Assembly (NCBI GenBank): GCA_016787725.1
Contig: JAEUTZ010000021.1
Coordinates: forward strand, 372,001 to 436,000
Source: Cyclobacteriaceae bacterium
GTDB lineage: Bacteria; Bacteroidota; Bacteroidia; Cytophagales; Cyclobacteriaceae
DNA length: 64,000 bases
Reading direction: 5' to 3'
The translations under genes were made by a program, and so were the position numbers. Numbering within the stretch: position 1 is the stretch's first letter; each line of letters opens with the position of its first letter. Shown here piece after piece: positions 26,469 to 36,390 of this stretch. A model generated the notes under the pieces. That model ran no database searches. It saw only the letters and a program-made list of their open reading frames with translations, and was not told the origin of the DNA.

Positions 26469-28931
26469 ATGTTCAAATCACTTGCAATAACACCCATGGT
26501 TCAGGAAGATTCAGAGGAATTGATCCAACTGATAAACCCCGAACAAGAGTCGGACCTCAAGCCAGAAGATCTTCCGGAAGAGCTTTCAATATTACCGATA
26601 AAAAATACGGTTTTATTCCCAGGGGTAGTAATTCCAATTACAGTCGCCCGGCAGAAGTCCATTCGGCTGATCAAGAAGGCTTATCAGGGCAACCGGATCA
26701 TTGGCGTTATTGCTCAGAAAAATAAGCAAGCCGAAGAGCCGGGCATGGAAGATTTATACCGGTTTGGTACGGTGGCTAGAATTATCAAGATGTTGGTGCT
26801 TCCGGATGGTAATACTACCATTATCATTCAGGGTAAAAACAGGTTCTTGATTCGGGAGTTCGTGCAGGATGAACCCTTCATGACAGCACACATTGAGCTA
26901 CAACCGGAGCTGGCATTGAATTTACAGAGTAAAGAGGTAAAAGCGCTTGTTCAATCGTTGAAAGATGCAGCCTCCAAAATCCTGAAGCTGAATCCGGAAA
27001 TTCCGCAAGAAGCTCAGGTAGCACTGGATAATATACAAAGTACCGGGTTTCTGATTCACTTTCTTTCTTCCAACCTGAATGTGGATGTTGCGGACAAGCA
27101 AAAAATCCTCGAAACAAATAACATCATTGATCGTGGTACGCTTTTATTGCAGTACATGCTGAAAGAGATTCAGATGCTGGAAATCAAAAACGAGATCCAG
27201 AAAAAGGTGCATACCGATATTGATCAACAGCAACGCGACTATTTTCTGCGCCAGCAAATACGAGTGTTGCAAGACGAATTGGGGTACGATGGCCCGGATA
27301 AGGAAATCGAAAAACTGCGCAAGCGTGGAGCAGAGAAAAAATGGTCCAAAGTGGCCGCGGAACATTTTAATAAGGAGCTCGATAAGCTCCAACGTATTAA
27401 TCCACAGGCAGCAGAATTTCCGGTAGCGATGAATTATGTGGAGTTCATGTTGGATTTACCCTGGGATGAACATACCGTGGACGATTTCGATCTGAAACGA
27501 GCCCGGAAAATTTTGGATAAGGATCATTTTGGTTTGGAAAAAGTAAAGACCCGAATCCTCGAGTACCTGGCTGTCCTCAAACTGAAGCAGGACATGAAAG
27601 GGCCGATTTTGTGTTTGTATGGGCCTCCTGGTGTTGGTAAAACTTCTTTAGGTAAATCGATTGCCAAATCGTTACAGCGCAACTACGTTCGCATGTCACT
27701 GGGGGGTGTACATGATGAAGCAGAAATCCGGGGTCACCGCAAGACGTATGTTGGAGCTATGCCTGGAAAGATTTTGCAGAACATTAAGAAGGCGAAATCC
27801 TCCAATCCGGTTTTTATTTTAGATGAGATCGATAAGGTTCGATCTGATTTTCGGGGCGATCCTTCATCGGCCTTATTGGAGGTGTTGGATCCCGAGCAGA
27901 ATAATTCTTTTGGAGACAATTACCTGGAAGTTGAATACGATCTTTCTAAAGTGTTGTTTATTGCCACTGCCAATACACTGGATACTATACACCCTGCCTT
28001 GCGCGATCGGATGGAAATCATCGAGATCACGGGGTATACGGTGGAGGAGAAGCTGCAGATTGCGATTAAACACCTGGTACCCAAGCAACTTGCCGAGCAT
28101 GGTTTGAAATCGCATAAAATTAAGTTTAGCAAAGAGGCGTTGTTGAAAATCATTGAAAGTTATACGCGGGAGTCGGGTGTCCGTAATCTTGAACGAAAGA
28201 TTGGCAGTGTCGTGCGAAGTGTGGCCAAGTCCATCGCCATGGAAGAGGAGGTAGAGAAGGACATTACTCCGGCATTTGTTGCCAAAATATTGGGTGTGGA
28301 GATTTTTGACGAAGAACTCTATCAGGGCAATGATCTGGCCGGAGTGGTTACAGGATTAGCCTGGACGCAAGTCGGTGGCGATATCTTATTTGTTGAGTCG
28401 AGTTTAAGCAAAGGCAAAGGACAGCTTACCATATCCGGACAGTTGGGCGATGTGATGAAAGAATCAGCCATGGCCGCGTTGTCGTACTTAAGGTCAAATG
28501 CACAAGTATTGGGTATTGATCACCGGGTGTTCCAGCAATACGATTTACACATTCACGTACCGGCAGGAGCCGTGCCCAAAGATGGACCATCGGCTGGCAT
28601 TACCATGTTCACGTCACTGGCATCCATTTATACGCAACGGAAAGTAAAAAATAAACTGGCCATGACCGGAGAAATTACATTGCGCGGAAAGGTATTACCC
28701 GTGGGCGGAATCAAGGAGAAAATTCTGGCAGCGAAACGAAGTGGGATTAAGGAGATCATCTTAAGCGCTAAGAATAAACGCGATATCGAAGAAATCGAAA
28801 AGCAGTATATCAAAGGCCTCGTCTTTCATTATGTAAATACCGTTGACGAAGTGTTGAAAATTGCCTTGTTAAAAGAGAAGGTGGCGAAACCAGTCGATTT
28901 AGTACTGGAGAATGCCCGACCTGAAAAATAA
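26469..28931 (+). CDS. lon: ATP-dependent protease Lon
   Basis: An 820-residue AAA+ protease. An N-terminal substrate domain ([19 protein letters not shown]) is followed by a coiled-coil linker, Walker [14 protein letters not shown], Walker [11 protein letters not shown], and the protease domain with the Ser-Lys dyad: Ser near 708 in [10 protein letters not shown] and Lys near 750 in [14 protein letters not shown]. The ATG at 26469 ([10 protein letters not shown]) is preferred over an upstream GTG at 26445. It is followed after 23 nt by hslU, so two ATP-dependent proteolysis genes are clustered. No heat-shock element was recognised upstream. Confidence 0.97.
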   Translation: MFKSLAITPMVQEDSEELIQLINPEQESDLKPEDLPEELSILPIKNTVLFPGVVIPITVARQKSIRLIKKAYQGNRIIGVIAQKNKQAEEPGMEDLYRFGTVARIIKMLVLPDGNTTIIIQGKNRFLIREFVQDEPFMTAHIELQPELALNLQSKEVKALVQSLKDAASKILKLNPEIPQEAQVALDNIQSTGFLIHFLSSNLNVDVADKQKILETNNIIDRGTLLLQYMLKEIQMLEIKNEIQKKVHTDIDQQQRDYFLRQQIRVLQDELGYDGPDKEIEKLRKRGAEKKWSKVAAEHFNKELDKLQRINPQAAEFPVAMNYVEFMLDLPWDEHTVDDFDLKRARKILDKDHFGLEKVKTRILEYLAVLKLKQDMKGPILCLYGPPGVGKTSLGKSIAKSLQRNYVRMSLGGVHDEAEIRGHRKTYVGAMPGKILQNIKKAKSSNPVFILDEIDKVRSDFRGDPSSALLEVLDPEQNNSFGDNYLEVEYDLSKVLFIATANTLDTIHPALRDRMEIIEITGYTVEEKLQIAIKHLVPKQLAEHGLKSHKIKFSKEALLKIIESYTRESGVRNLERKIGSVVRSVAKSIAMEEEVEKDITPAFVAKILGVEIFDEELYQGNDLAGVVTGLAWTQVGGDILFVESSLSKGKGQLTISGQLGDVMKESAMAALSYLRSNAQVLGIDHRVFQQYDLHIHVPAGAVPKDGPSAGITMFTSLASIYTQRKVKNKLAMTGEITLRGKVLPVGGIKEKILAAKRSGIKEIILSAKNKRDIEEIEKQYIKGLVFHYVNTVDEVLKIALLKEKVAKPVDLVLENARPEK

Positions 28932-28954
28932 TTGTTGACGGTTAACCAAGAACC

Positions 28955-30349
28955 ATGTTATCCTCTACCCATTTAACTCCCCAGCAGATTGTAAAAGAAC
29001 TGGATAAATACATTGTTGGACAATACGATGCTAAGCGCAACGTAGCCATTGCTTTGCGTAATCGCTGGCGCAGAATGAACGTGCAGACCGAAATCCATGA
29101 TGATATTGTTCCGAATAACATTCTGATGATTGGAACGACCGGGGTGGGGAAGACAGAGATTGCCCGAAGGTTAGCGAAGATTGCCGATGCTCCCTTTGTT
29201 AAGGTCGAAGCTTCAAAATTTACGGAAGTTGGCTACGTAGGTCGCGATGTGGAAAGTATGGTCCGCGATCTGGTGGAACAGTCGGTGAATATGGTGAAGG
29301 CCAGAAAGAAGGACGAGGTGAAGGAACGGGCGGCCCAGTCAGTAGAGGAAATTATTTTGGATGCGTTAATCCCCCCGATGCGGTCCAAGTCGGCAGGGTT
29401 TACCGTTACGCCTGAACAAGAAGGAGAACCTACCACGGATGTGGAGTTGAATGAAAGAACCCGCAGTCTCTTTCGCAATAAAATCCGGAATGGAGAATTG
29501 GAGGATCGGAAGATCGAAATTAACATTAAGGGCAGTGGTAATCCTGGCGTTGGCATGATTGGGGCCGGCATGATGGATGAAGTTTCCATGATGAATCTGC
29601 AAGACATGCTGAGCGGCATGCTGCCGAAAAAGCCCAGGAAGCGCAGAGTTACCGTAGGGGAAGCCCGCAAAATCTTGTTTGAAGAAGAAGCCTCCAAACT
29701 CATTGATATGGATGAAGTGAAAGAAGAGGCCATACGAAGAGCAGAAGATACCGGAATCATCTTCATCGATGAGATTGATAAGATTGCTTCTGGTGCTGGT
29801 AAAAAGGGCGGCAGCGGACCAGACGTAAGCAGGGAAGGGGTTCAACGCGATTTATTGCCTATTGTAGAAGGCAGTACCGTCAATACCAAGTATGGAGTTA
29901 TTAAAACGGATCACGTTTTATTTGTAGCTGCCGGAGCTTTTCACATCGCCAAACCTTCCGACCTGATTCCTGAATTGCAAGGTCGGTTTCCGATTCGCGT
30001 TGAGTTAACCAACCTGACGAAAGCGGACTTTGTTCGAATCTTGAATGAGCCCAAGAATGCGTTGACCAAACAGTATCAAGCTTTATTTGAGGCGGAAGGA
30101 GTTTCTGTTCAATTCGATGATGATGCGATTGATGAAATAGCCAGTACGGCTTTTGAGATTAATGCGGATGTAGAAAATATCGGAGCCCGCAGACTGCACA
30201 CGGTAATGAGTCGTTTACTGAATGAATTCCTCTTCGATGTTCCTGATAAGATAGGCGCAGACTCTCAAATCAGGATAACACAACAACTGGTGAAAGATAA
30301 ACTGAGCAGTCTTATCAAGAATAAGGATTTGAGCGAATACATTCTTTAA
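28955..30349 (+). CDS. hslU: HslU, ATPase subunit of the HslUV protease
   Basis: A 464-residue AAA+ unfoldase. The opening [34 protein letters not shown] is diagnostic of HslU when read in pieces. Walker A is [16 protein letters not shown], and the pore loop GYVGRD follows. Insertion domain I (about 110-250) is rich in glycine and methionine, and Walker B is [10 protein letters not shown]. The C-terminal tail ends [13 protein letters not shown], the segment that docks on HslV. hslV is not adjacent in this window, unlike the usual hslVU pair, so the peptidase must be encoded elsewhere. Confidence 0.97.
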   Translation: MLSSTHLTPQQIVKELDKYIVGQYDAKRNVAIALRNRWRRMNVQTEIHDDIVPNNILMIGTTGVGKTEIARRLAKIADAPFVKVEASKFTEVGYVGRDVESMVRDLVEQSVNMVKARKKDEVKERAAQSVEEIILDALIPPMRSKSAGFTVTPEQEGEPTTDVELNERTRSLFRNKIRNGELEDRKIEINIKGSGNPGVGMIGAGMMDEVSMMNLQDMLSGMLPKKPRKRRVTVGEARKILFEEEASKLIDMDEVKEEAIRRAEDTGIIFIDEIDKIASGAGKKGGSGPDVSREGVQRDLLPIVEGSTVNTKYGVIKTDHVLFVAAGAFHIAKPSDLIPELQGRFPIRVELTNLTKADFVRILNEPKNALTKQYQALFEAEGVSVQFDDDAIDEIASTAFEINADVENIGARRLHTVMSRLLNEFLFDVPDKIGADSQIRITQQLVKDKLSSLIKNKDLSEYIL

Positions 30350-30351
30350 CG

Positions 30352-31383
30352 ATGTTTCGTTTTCTGATTGTCCTGGCAAGTTGTGTTTTTAGTCTTCATC
30401 CTGCGGCTGCTCAACAGGATTCCTTGCGGGGGCGGTATGTAGAAGAATTTCCGGATAAATTCTTTATCTGGCCAGTGATCAAGCAACGTGAACTATCCTT
30501 TGACATTCAGAACCGGTACGATGGAAGTCAAAAATTAAGTTACAAGCCCAATAATTCGTACAGCATCGGGCTGGGAGTATACCTTTTTGAAGTTGCCTTT
30601 GAATTTTCAGCCGCTATTCCGCTGGATGAGCGGAGTCGAAATACCTATGGCGCTTCTGAAATCCGCGACTTGCAGGCTAACTTCTTAGGAAAATATTGGG
30701 GCGTTGATCTGTACCGGCAAAATTATTCCGGTTTTTATGTAGTGAATCGAAACCAGGGGCCCGCTTCACCCGATCCCTTTATCAAACGTTCGGATATCAA
30801 GGTAATTAATACAGGTACTAATTTTATCTATGCATTCAACCGCAGCAAGTATTCGCTGAAAGCGGCATTCAACTATTCTGAAAAACAGCTAAAAAGTGCC
30901 GGATCGTTTATTATTGCAGGCTCGGTGAACACCGCCCGCCTTCAGGCCGACTCTTCGGTGGTGGGTCAGATTTATTCCCCCGATCAATATTCGGTTTCTT
31001 CCTTTCGGAAATTCCAGTACGCAGCCTTTGGTCTGGCCCCGGGATATGCCCATAGCTTAATTTATAGGTCATTCTTTTTTAATGGAGCCTTCTCTGTTGG
31101 TCCAGCTCATTATTGGATCAATTATTCTGCCCAGGACAAAGTCGATTATGACATGTCCATCAACACTTACGTGGATATCCGCCTGGCACTCGGCTATAAC
31201 AGCAACCGGGTCTTTGGAGGGGTAAGTTACATTATCCAAAGCCGCAACATCCGGTTTGAAAATATCGAGTTTACAAACAACAGCTCCACGCTAAAGTTCT
31301 TGGTGGGCTATCGCTTTCAAGAAAAAGGAGTGTTAAAAAAACGAGCTAAAGATTATATACCCGTTAATAAGCCCGCGCGTTAA
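30352..31383 (+). CDS. DUF4421 family exported protein
   Basis: A 343-residue protein starting 2 nt after hslU, with a signal peptide (RFLIVLASCVFSLHPAAAQ). The body is rich in alternating aromatic/polar strands (YSIGLGVYLFEVAFEFS, SKYSLKAAFNYSEKQ, DIRLALGYNSNRVFGG) ending in an amphipathic strand, as in outer-membrane beta-barrels. The pattern FPDKFFIWPVIKQRELSFDI fits DUF4421, a Bacteroidota family of unknown function. Co-transcription with lon-hslU is likely from spacing, but no functional link is known. Confidence 0.85.
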   Translation: MFRFLIVLASCVFSLHPAAAQQDSLRGRYVEEFPDKFFIWPVIKQRELSFDIQNRYDGSQKLSYKPNNSYSIGLGVYLFEVAFEFSAAIPLDERSRNTYGASEIRDLQANFLGKYWGVDLYRQNYSGFYVVNRNQGPASPDPFIKRSDIKVINTGTNFIYAFNRSKYSLKAAFNYSEKQLKSAGSFIIAGSVNTARLQADSSVVGQIYSPDQYSVSSFRKFQYAAFGLAPGYAHSLIYRSFFFNGAFSVGPAHYWINYSAQDKVDYDMSINTYVDIRLALGYNSNRVFGGVSYIIQSRNIRFENIEFTNNSSTLKFLVGYRFQEKGVLKKRAKDYIPVNKPAR

Positions 31384-31443
31384 CTCCCCTGCTGACATAC
31401 TGTTGTCATCCGCCCTTTGTTGATTTGGAAAAATTGAATCTGT

Positions 31444-31869
31444 ATGAACAAGTTTACGGCCAGCAAATCAATTCACCTTACCGTTCCGGCAGCACGTGTA
31501 TGGGCAGCGCTCACCACCGCTGCGTTAATCAAGGAGTATTTATTTGGTACGGAAATGATAACCGACTGGAAGCAAGGAAGCCCCATCATTTTTAGAGGCG
31601 AGTGGGAGGGAAAACCCTATCAGGACAAGGGAATCATAATGGAGACAGTTCCGAATAAGATATTCCGGTATTCCTATTGGAGCAGTTTTTCCGGTACGGA
31701 AGATAAGCCGGAAAATTATGCAGTAGTAACGTACCATCTTTTTCCGGATCAAAAGGGAACCTTGCTCTCTATTACCCAGGATGGAATCGCCTCGGCAGAA
31801 GCTCAGCAACATTCTGAAAGTAATTGGGAGAGTATTCTGAATACGTTGAAAAAATTGGTGGAGCAGTAA
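31444..31869 (+). CDS. SRPBCC/AHSA1-type protein
   Basis: A 141-residue protein of the START-like (SRPBCC) fold. Family features are IHLTVPAARVWAALTTAALIKEYLFG at the N-terminus, a beta-rich centre GSPIIFRGEWEGKPYQDKG, and a long C-terminal helix WESILNTLKKLVEQ. The AHSA1 subgroup is related to the Hsp90 activator, but bacterial members have varied or unknown ligands. It stands alone and converges with truA, with 3 nt between stops. Confidence 0.85.
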   Translation: MNKFTASKSIHLTVPAARVWAALTTAALIKEYLFGTEMITDWKQGSPIIFRGEWEGKPYQDKGIIMETVPNKIFRYSYWSSFSGTEDKPENYAVVTYHLFPDQKGTLLSITQDGIASAEAQQHSESNWESILNTLKKLVEQ

Positions 31870-31872
31870 ACG

Positions 31873-32673
31873 TTAGATTTTTATCCAGGCTTCTAAATCC
31901 TCTGTTGCTGCGAATGTGGTTCGGGTTGGTACATCCAGGTAAGGATAGGTGACCTTCGAAAGGAACAACCCCTGCGGGTAGGCCGGATCCCACACTTCCG
32001 GAGTTTTTTTAGTGATGAAGTAACTTTCAAATTCTTCGAGGCTTAACTCATTTCTACCAATTTGCAACAGTTTTCCAACCAACAGGCGCACCATGCGCCC
32101 AAGAAACCGGTCGGCCGAAATCTGAAACCGCAACCGGTCTTCTTGATGGTTGGTAAACAACTGGGCTGAGGAAACGTGACAAAGGGTATGTTGGTAGAGG
32201 TCCGGGGATTTGCAAAAGGCCCGGTAGTCTTTATATATAGTCAATAGTGCAATAGCCTGTTTCATCTTTTCCACGTTCCACTTTTTTTCGGGGTACCAGG
32301 TACTGATGGGATTCAGAAAGGGATCCTTCTCAGAATGAATGAAATAATCGTACCTGCGCTGGGTGGCATCAAAGCATGCATGTTGATCGTCTTGTACCGG
32401 AATTATTTCAAAAATCGCAATATCGTTGGGCAGCATCTTGTTGGCCCGGAACAATAGGTCAAAGTTCCACGGGTCTTTTACTTCCAGATGAAAAAAAAAT
32501 TGACTGGCATGTACCTGGGCATCGGTGCGGCCGCAGCCCATAATGGAAATGGGCTCTTTCAGAATCTCGCTAAACACCTTTTCAACAACCTCCTGTACAC
32601 TGCCGGCATTGGCTTGGCGTTGCCAGCCACGGTAATGGGTACCTAAGAAAGCTGCATGGAAGAAGAATCTCAC
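31873..32673 (-). CDS. truA: tRNA pseudouridine synthase A (divergent form)
   Basis: A 266-residue enzyme that converts uridines 38-40 in the tRNA anticodon arm. The catalytic Asp is D51 in GCGRTDAQVHA, where most TruA proteins have Gly (or similar) in place of Q. The N-terminal FLGTHYRGWQRQ corresponds to the RNA-binding Y-x-G-W/F-Q motif, and FLGRMVRLLVGKLLQIG to the conserved FLxxMVR motif. The only plausible start is GTG at 32673; a TACTTTTA element ends 3 nt upstream of it, suggesting a leaderless message. Confidence 0.92.
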   Translation of the reverse strand: MRFFFHAAFLGTHYRGWQRQANAGSVQEVVEKVFSEILKEPISIMGCGRTDAQVHASQFFFHLEVKDPWNFDLLFRANKMLPNDIAIFEIIPVQDDQHACFDATQRRYDYFIHSEKDPFLNPISTWYPEKKWNVEKMKQAIALLTIYKDYRAFCKSPDLYQHTLCHVSSAQLFTNHQEDRLRFQISADRFLGRMVRLLVGKLLQIGRNELSLEEFESYFITKKTPEVWDPAYPQGLFLSKVTYPYLDVPTRTTFAATEDLEAWIKI

Positions 32674-32676
32674 AAC

Positions 32677-32684
32677 TAAAAGTA
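32677..32684 (-). promoter_or_regulatory. -7 element of truA
   Basis: Minus-strand TACTTTTA matches TAnnTTTG except the last base and ends 3 nt before the GTG start. Transcription would begin at or just inside the start codon. Confidence 0.4.
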
Positions 32685-32756
32685 TACCATAAACATAATA
32701 CTATTTGTTCCTAATAACATTATTCGTCATTTTCGTTTGTACTAAAAAATAAGGTA

Positions 32757-33617
32757 ATGAAAAGATGGATGATTTTCGGTTGTGTATTGTTGATCACAAC
32801 TTCAATACTTGCGCAAAGTGGAAAAGTACAAGACAACCTCTCCCTGCCCAGCAAGATTCTAAAAATGGATCGTAAGTATGCTGTTTACCTGCCACCGGAT
32901 TATGAGACCAGTCAACGCAGCTATCCGGTGCTGTATCTGTTACACGGTGCGGGCGATGATCAAACCGGCTGGGTGCAGTTTGGCGAAGTGCTCCACATTG
33001 CCGATAAAGCAATTGCCAATGGAACAGCAACGCCCATGATTATTGTCATGCCCGATGCCAAAACCGGGCAGATGGGCTACTTCAACAGCATCAAAGGCGA
33101 CTGGCGCTATGAGGATTTCTTTTTTCAGGAATTTATGCCTTATATAGAAAAAACCTATCGGATAAAAAATGAAAAGCGCTACCGGGCCGTAGCCGGCCTT
33201 TCGATGGGCGGTGGAGGTTCGTTTATGTATGCCCTTCATCATCCGGAACTGTTTTCTTCTGCTTGTCCGCTGAGTGCGTATGTTGGACCTTTATCAACCG
33301 ATGATTTGAAAAACTTCCTGGCTCGCACCAATCAAACAGCCACGGAAACAGAATTGGAAACGTATTTCAAGACCCACAGCGCCATCAACCTGGTGAATGA
33401 TATAAAAGACGATCAGAAAAAAGCTGTGCGCTGGTACATCGATTGTGGCGATGATGACTTCCTGTATGAAGGAAACTCGCTGGTACACATTGCCATGAAG
33501 AAAAAGGAGATTCCACATGAGTTCAGAATTCGCGATGGTGGCCACACCTGGACGTATTGGCGTACTGCCTTGCCCGAGGTTTTACAGTTTGTCTCCCAGG
33601 CATTCCATCAATACTGA
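32757..33617 (+). CDS. Secreted esterase of the FrmB/Esterase D family
   Basis: A 286-residue alpha/beta hydrolase with a signal peptide (MKRWMIFGCVLLITTSILAQ). The nucleophile is S149 in GLSMGGGGS, the acid lies in CGDDDFLY (D232-D234), and the histidine is H263 in DGGHTWTYW. The oxyanion-side motif LLHGAGDD near residue 62 is typical of PF00756 esterases. These include feruloyl, acetylxylan and S-formylglutathione hydrolases; the signal peptide points to a periplasmic or secreted carbohydrate-ester role. It is divergent from truA and has no polysaccharide genes nearby. Confidence 0.9.
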   Translation: MKRWMIFGCVLLITTSILAQSGKVQDNLSLPSKILKMDRKYAVYLPPDYETSQRSYPVLYLLHGAGDDQTGWVQFGEVLHIADKAIANGTATPMIIVMPDAKTGQMGYFNSIKGDWRYEDFFFQEFMPYIEKTYRIKNEKRYRAVAGLSMGGGGSFMYALHHPELFSSACPLSAYVGPLSTDDLKNFLARTNQTATETELETYFKTHSAINLVNDIKDDQKKAVRWYIDCGDDDFLYEGNSLVHIAMKKKEIPHEFRIRDGGHTWTYWRTALPEVLQFVSQAFHQY

Positions 33618-33684
33618 TTTTTTGATCTTTAATTTACTCTAATCACCGGTGTTCCGAACATGCCGGGAAGCAGCCATTCTGTGT

Positions 33685-33692
33685 TACCTTTG
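33685..33692 (+). promoter_or_regulatory. -7 element of the WG-repeat gene
   Basis: TACCTTTG is an exact TAnnTTTG match 16 bp upstream of the ATG at 33709. No obvious -33 TTTG is seen. Confidence 0.5.
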
Positions 33693-33708
33693 TGGTTAAT
33701 AAGTAAAG

Positions 33709-36300
33709 ATGAATTTGGGGCGATTACTTGGGTGCTTGCTTGTTGGCTGGCTGACGTTGTCAACAACCACCTATGGGCAATTGAACCCGGTGCGTACAGC
33801 CTGGAACCGGCTGCAGGACAAGCAGTGGGAACGAAGTTTCAGGACCCTGAAAAAAGAACTTGCAAAGGACACGGCCCATGTAGAAGCCAATTATGTGTTG
33901 GCAGCATGGTATTTGTCACCCGCCAACCCCGAAAGGCAGGTTGATTCTGCACATCACTACATCCTTAAAACGGAAAAATTATTTCAAACGTTATCTGACC
34001 GCGACCAGGAGCGGGTGCAAAGGTTTCCCATCGACAGTATCATTTTATCGCAGCTTCATGATCGCATTGACAGTACTGCATTCTCGCGCGCTAAAAGTTT
34101 TAACACCGAAGTAGCCTACTTATTTTTTATTGAGCACTATCCCAACGCAGCGGAAATAGAAAATGCGATTGAATTACGGGATGAAGTAAGTTTTTTGGAG
34201 GCATTAAAAGTGAATACCTATCAAAGTTTTCAGGAGTATCTGACCCGCTATCCGGATTCGCACCGGGCCGGGGAAGCAAAGGACCGGTATGAACGATTGT
34301 TGTTTGAAGACAAAACCCGGGATAAGAAAATGGAAAGCTACAAAGCTTTTTTTCGAAGTTATCCAGGCAGTCCATATGCGCTCCAAGCTGAACAACAGAT
34401 TTTTGAACTGAGCACCGCATCGGGTGATCCTGAAGGGTTTTTGAATTACTTGCATCAATATCCGCAGGGGCATTATGCAACATTCGCCCGTAACCTGCTT
34501 TTTCATCTTGTACCGGAGTTGGATGAGGAATTGCCTGAACAGCTCTTAACCGATTCATTAAGGAGGGTAACCCAACTCAATGCTCATTATTGGATTCCAT
34601 TTTATAAAGATGGGTTGTTTGGCTTTATGAATTCAGAAGGGGCAGAAGTGCTGTCAGCCCAGTTTCAGGAAGTGGAGGATGAGTATAAGTGTTATCCGAT
34701 CCGAAGTGACATTTTAAAGTTGAATTCAGGTTCTTACAGTCGCAGCGGTAAAAAATTGGCAGAGCCGGAGACCGAATTAATGTCAATAGGATATGGGTTT
34801 CTAAAGTCAAAATCCAAAGAATGTATTCAGCTGATTCATAAGTCAGGACTTGTTCTTGTGCCCGGTTGTCATTCGGAGTTTAAGATGGTGGGCACCAATT
34901 TTTTGGCCGGAGAAAAAGGCAAGGAATGGACGTTATTTACATTAACGGGTCGGCCCTTACCCCTTAAGGGAATCGAACAGGTGCGCGAAGTGGAGGGCTT
35001 GATTGAAGTGACTAGAAGTGGCAAGAAGATTTTAACTACCCTTCAAAATCTGACTGAAATTGTGCAAGGTGGAGATTTGCATGATGAACTTGTGTTTGAC
35101 GAGGTAAGGCCTGTTCGGGCCGGTCAGGTATTGGTTCGCAATGGTTCGATGGAGGGAATATTGGATCGTGATTTGAACTATGTAGTCCCGTTGTATCGAC
35201 AATCCCTTACGTTAACTCCTTTCGGATTGATCGTCCGTCAACCAACGGGGTCTAGGGTGCAGGGTCTTTCCACTGATTTGGAAAATAAAATCTGGAGCGC
35301 AGTAACGTTTCAAGGCGAATGGTTGGTGTTGGAGTCAGAAGGCAAATTGCAGTTGTATCATGTAGCCAGTAAAAAGATGACAAGTACTTTGGCGGACAGC
35401 ATTTGGTTTGATCGTTCGCTCGCCCTGGCACAGATTGCTAGTACCACCCGGGTTTACTTGTCGGCTAATCGATCGATAGAATTGTTGCCGGATTCAAAAG
35501 TGCTATTTATTTCAGCCCGGGACTCCGTTCAGTTTTGGTATACAGAAAATAAAGGGAAACGTACGGTTTTTAATCTGAACGGAGATCTGCAATTCACAAC
35601 GGAGTACGATCTGGTCGAATCGATCGGAATGGAATTATTTCTTGTCTCGAAGGGAAACCTGAAGGGTGTGTTGGGCCGCAATGGTAAAGAAGTCATTCGG
35701 GTGGAGATGGATGCTATTATTATTAATCCGGATGGACAGCTTTCCTTATTAAAAAACCGTCAGTTTGGATTGTTCGACCCGATCACCCGAAAATTAGTGA
35801 AACCGGTTTTTGAGCGAAACCTCGTGTTGCTGGACAAGGACCACCTGATTGCCTTCAAGAATGGTCAATATGGAATAGTGGGGTGGGATTCCAAAGCCTT
35901 CACCAACTTTGAATTTTCTGAGATTGTGCCCTGGTCTGATTCTCTGATTTGGGTAAAACGAAATTTTCAATGGCAGCTCTATAATTATAAAACCGGTGCA
36001 ACTCAATTGGATCAAGTCCGGGACTTTAGCTGGATCCGCAACAGCCCGGAAGAGAAAATAGTCCGGATTCATCAAGGCAATTATTACGGGATTGTCAGCA
36101 GCCGCCATCACGTTGTCATCCAACCTACCTTTCACGACATTGTTAACCTGGGCACACCGGAAATACCCCTTTATTTTACTGAAAAAAGGGTGGAAGAAGC
36201 TGGCATCTATGTTGTTATCTATTACAATCGAGCTGGAAAACTAATAAGACGGCAGGCGCTGGAGGAGGAAGAATACGATCGTATTTATTGTGATGAATGA
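33709..36300 (+). CDS. Exported TPR and WG-repeat protein
   Basis: An 863-residue protein with a signal peptide (about 1-24, ending TTTYGQ). The N-terminal 250 residues are helical and TPR-like (YLFFIEHYPNAAEIENAIELRD, FLNYLHQYPQGHYATFARNLL). After about 290 there is a long beta-rich region with WG-repeat units: YKDGLFGFMNSEGAEVLSAQFQ, KGNLKGVLGRNGKEVI, KNRQFGLFDPITRKLVKPVF and KNGQYGIVGWDSK. WG repeats (G-hydrophobic-hydrophobic-D/N near each turn) are common in Bacteroidota envelope proteins of unknown function. It has its own promoter and no evident operon partner. The C-terminus EEEEYDRIYCDE is strongly acidic. Confidence 0.82.
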   Translation: MNLGRLLGCLLVGWLTLSTTTYGQLNPVRTAWNRLQDKQWERSFRTLKKELAKDTAHVEANYVLAAWYLSPANPERQVDSAHHYILKTEKLFQTLSDRDQERVQRFPIDSIILSQLHDRIDSTAFSRAKSFNTEVAYLFFIEHYPNAAEIENAIELRDEVSFLEALKVNTYQSFQEYLTRYPDSHRAGEAKDRYERLLFEDKTRDKKMESYKAFFRSYPGSPYALQAEQQIFELSTASGDPEGFLNYLHQYPQGHYATFARNLLFHLVPELDEELPEQLLTDSLRRVTQLNAHYWIPFYKDGLFGFMNSEGAEVLSAQFQEVEDEYKCYPIRSDILKLNSGSYSRSGKKLAEPETELMSIGYGFLKSKSKECIQLIHKSGLVLVPGCHSEFKMVGTNFLAGEKGKEWTLFTLTGRPLPLKGIEQVREVEGLIEVTRSGKKILTTLQNLTEIVQGGDLHDELVFDEVRPVRAGQVLVRNGSMEGILDRDLNYVVPLYRQSLTLTPFGLIVRQPTGSRVQGLSTDLENKIWSAVTFQGEWLVLESEGKLQLYHVASKKMTSTLADSIWFDRSLALAQIASTTRVYLSANRSIELLPDSKVLFISARDSVQFWYTENKGKRTVFNLNGDLQFTTEYDLVESIGMELFLVSKGNLKGVLGRNGKEVIRVEMDAIIINPDGQLSLLKNRQFGLFDPITRKLVKPVFERNLVLLDKDHLIAFKNGQYGIVGWDSKAFTNFEFSEIVPWSDSLIWVKRNFQWQLYNYKTGATQLDQVRDFSWIRNSPEEKIVRIHQGNYYGIVSSRHHVVIQPTFHDIVNLGTPEIPLYFTEKRVEEAGIYVVIYYNRAGKLIRRQALEEEEYDRIYCDE

Positions 36301-36390
36301 TGACAAACCTTTCACATAAGTTTCAATTGTATCTAAGGATTTGTTTATAATTTGGAAGCCATAGTGTTTTTAACCCGAAAAAAATTACAG

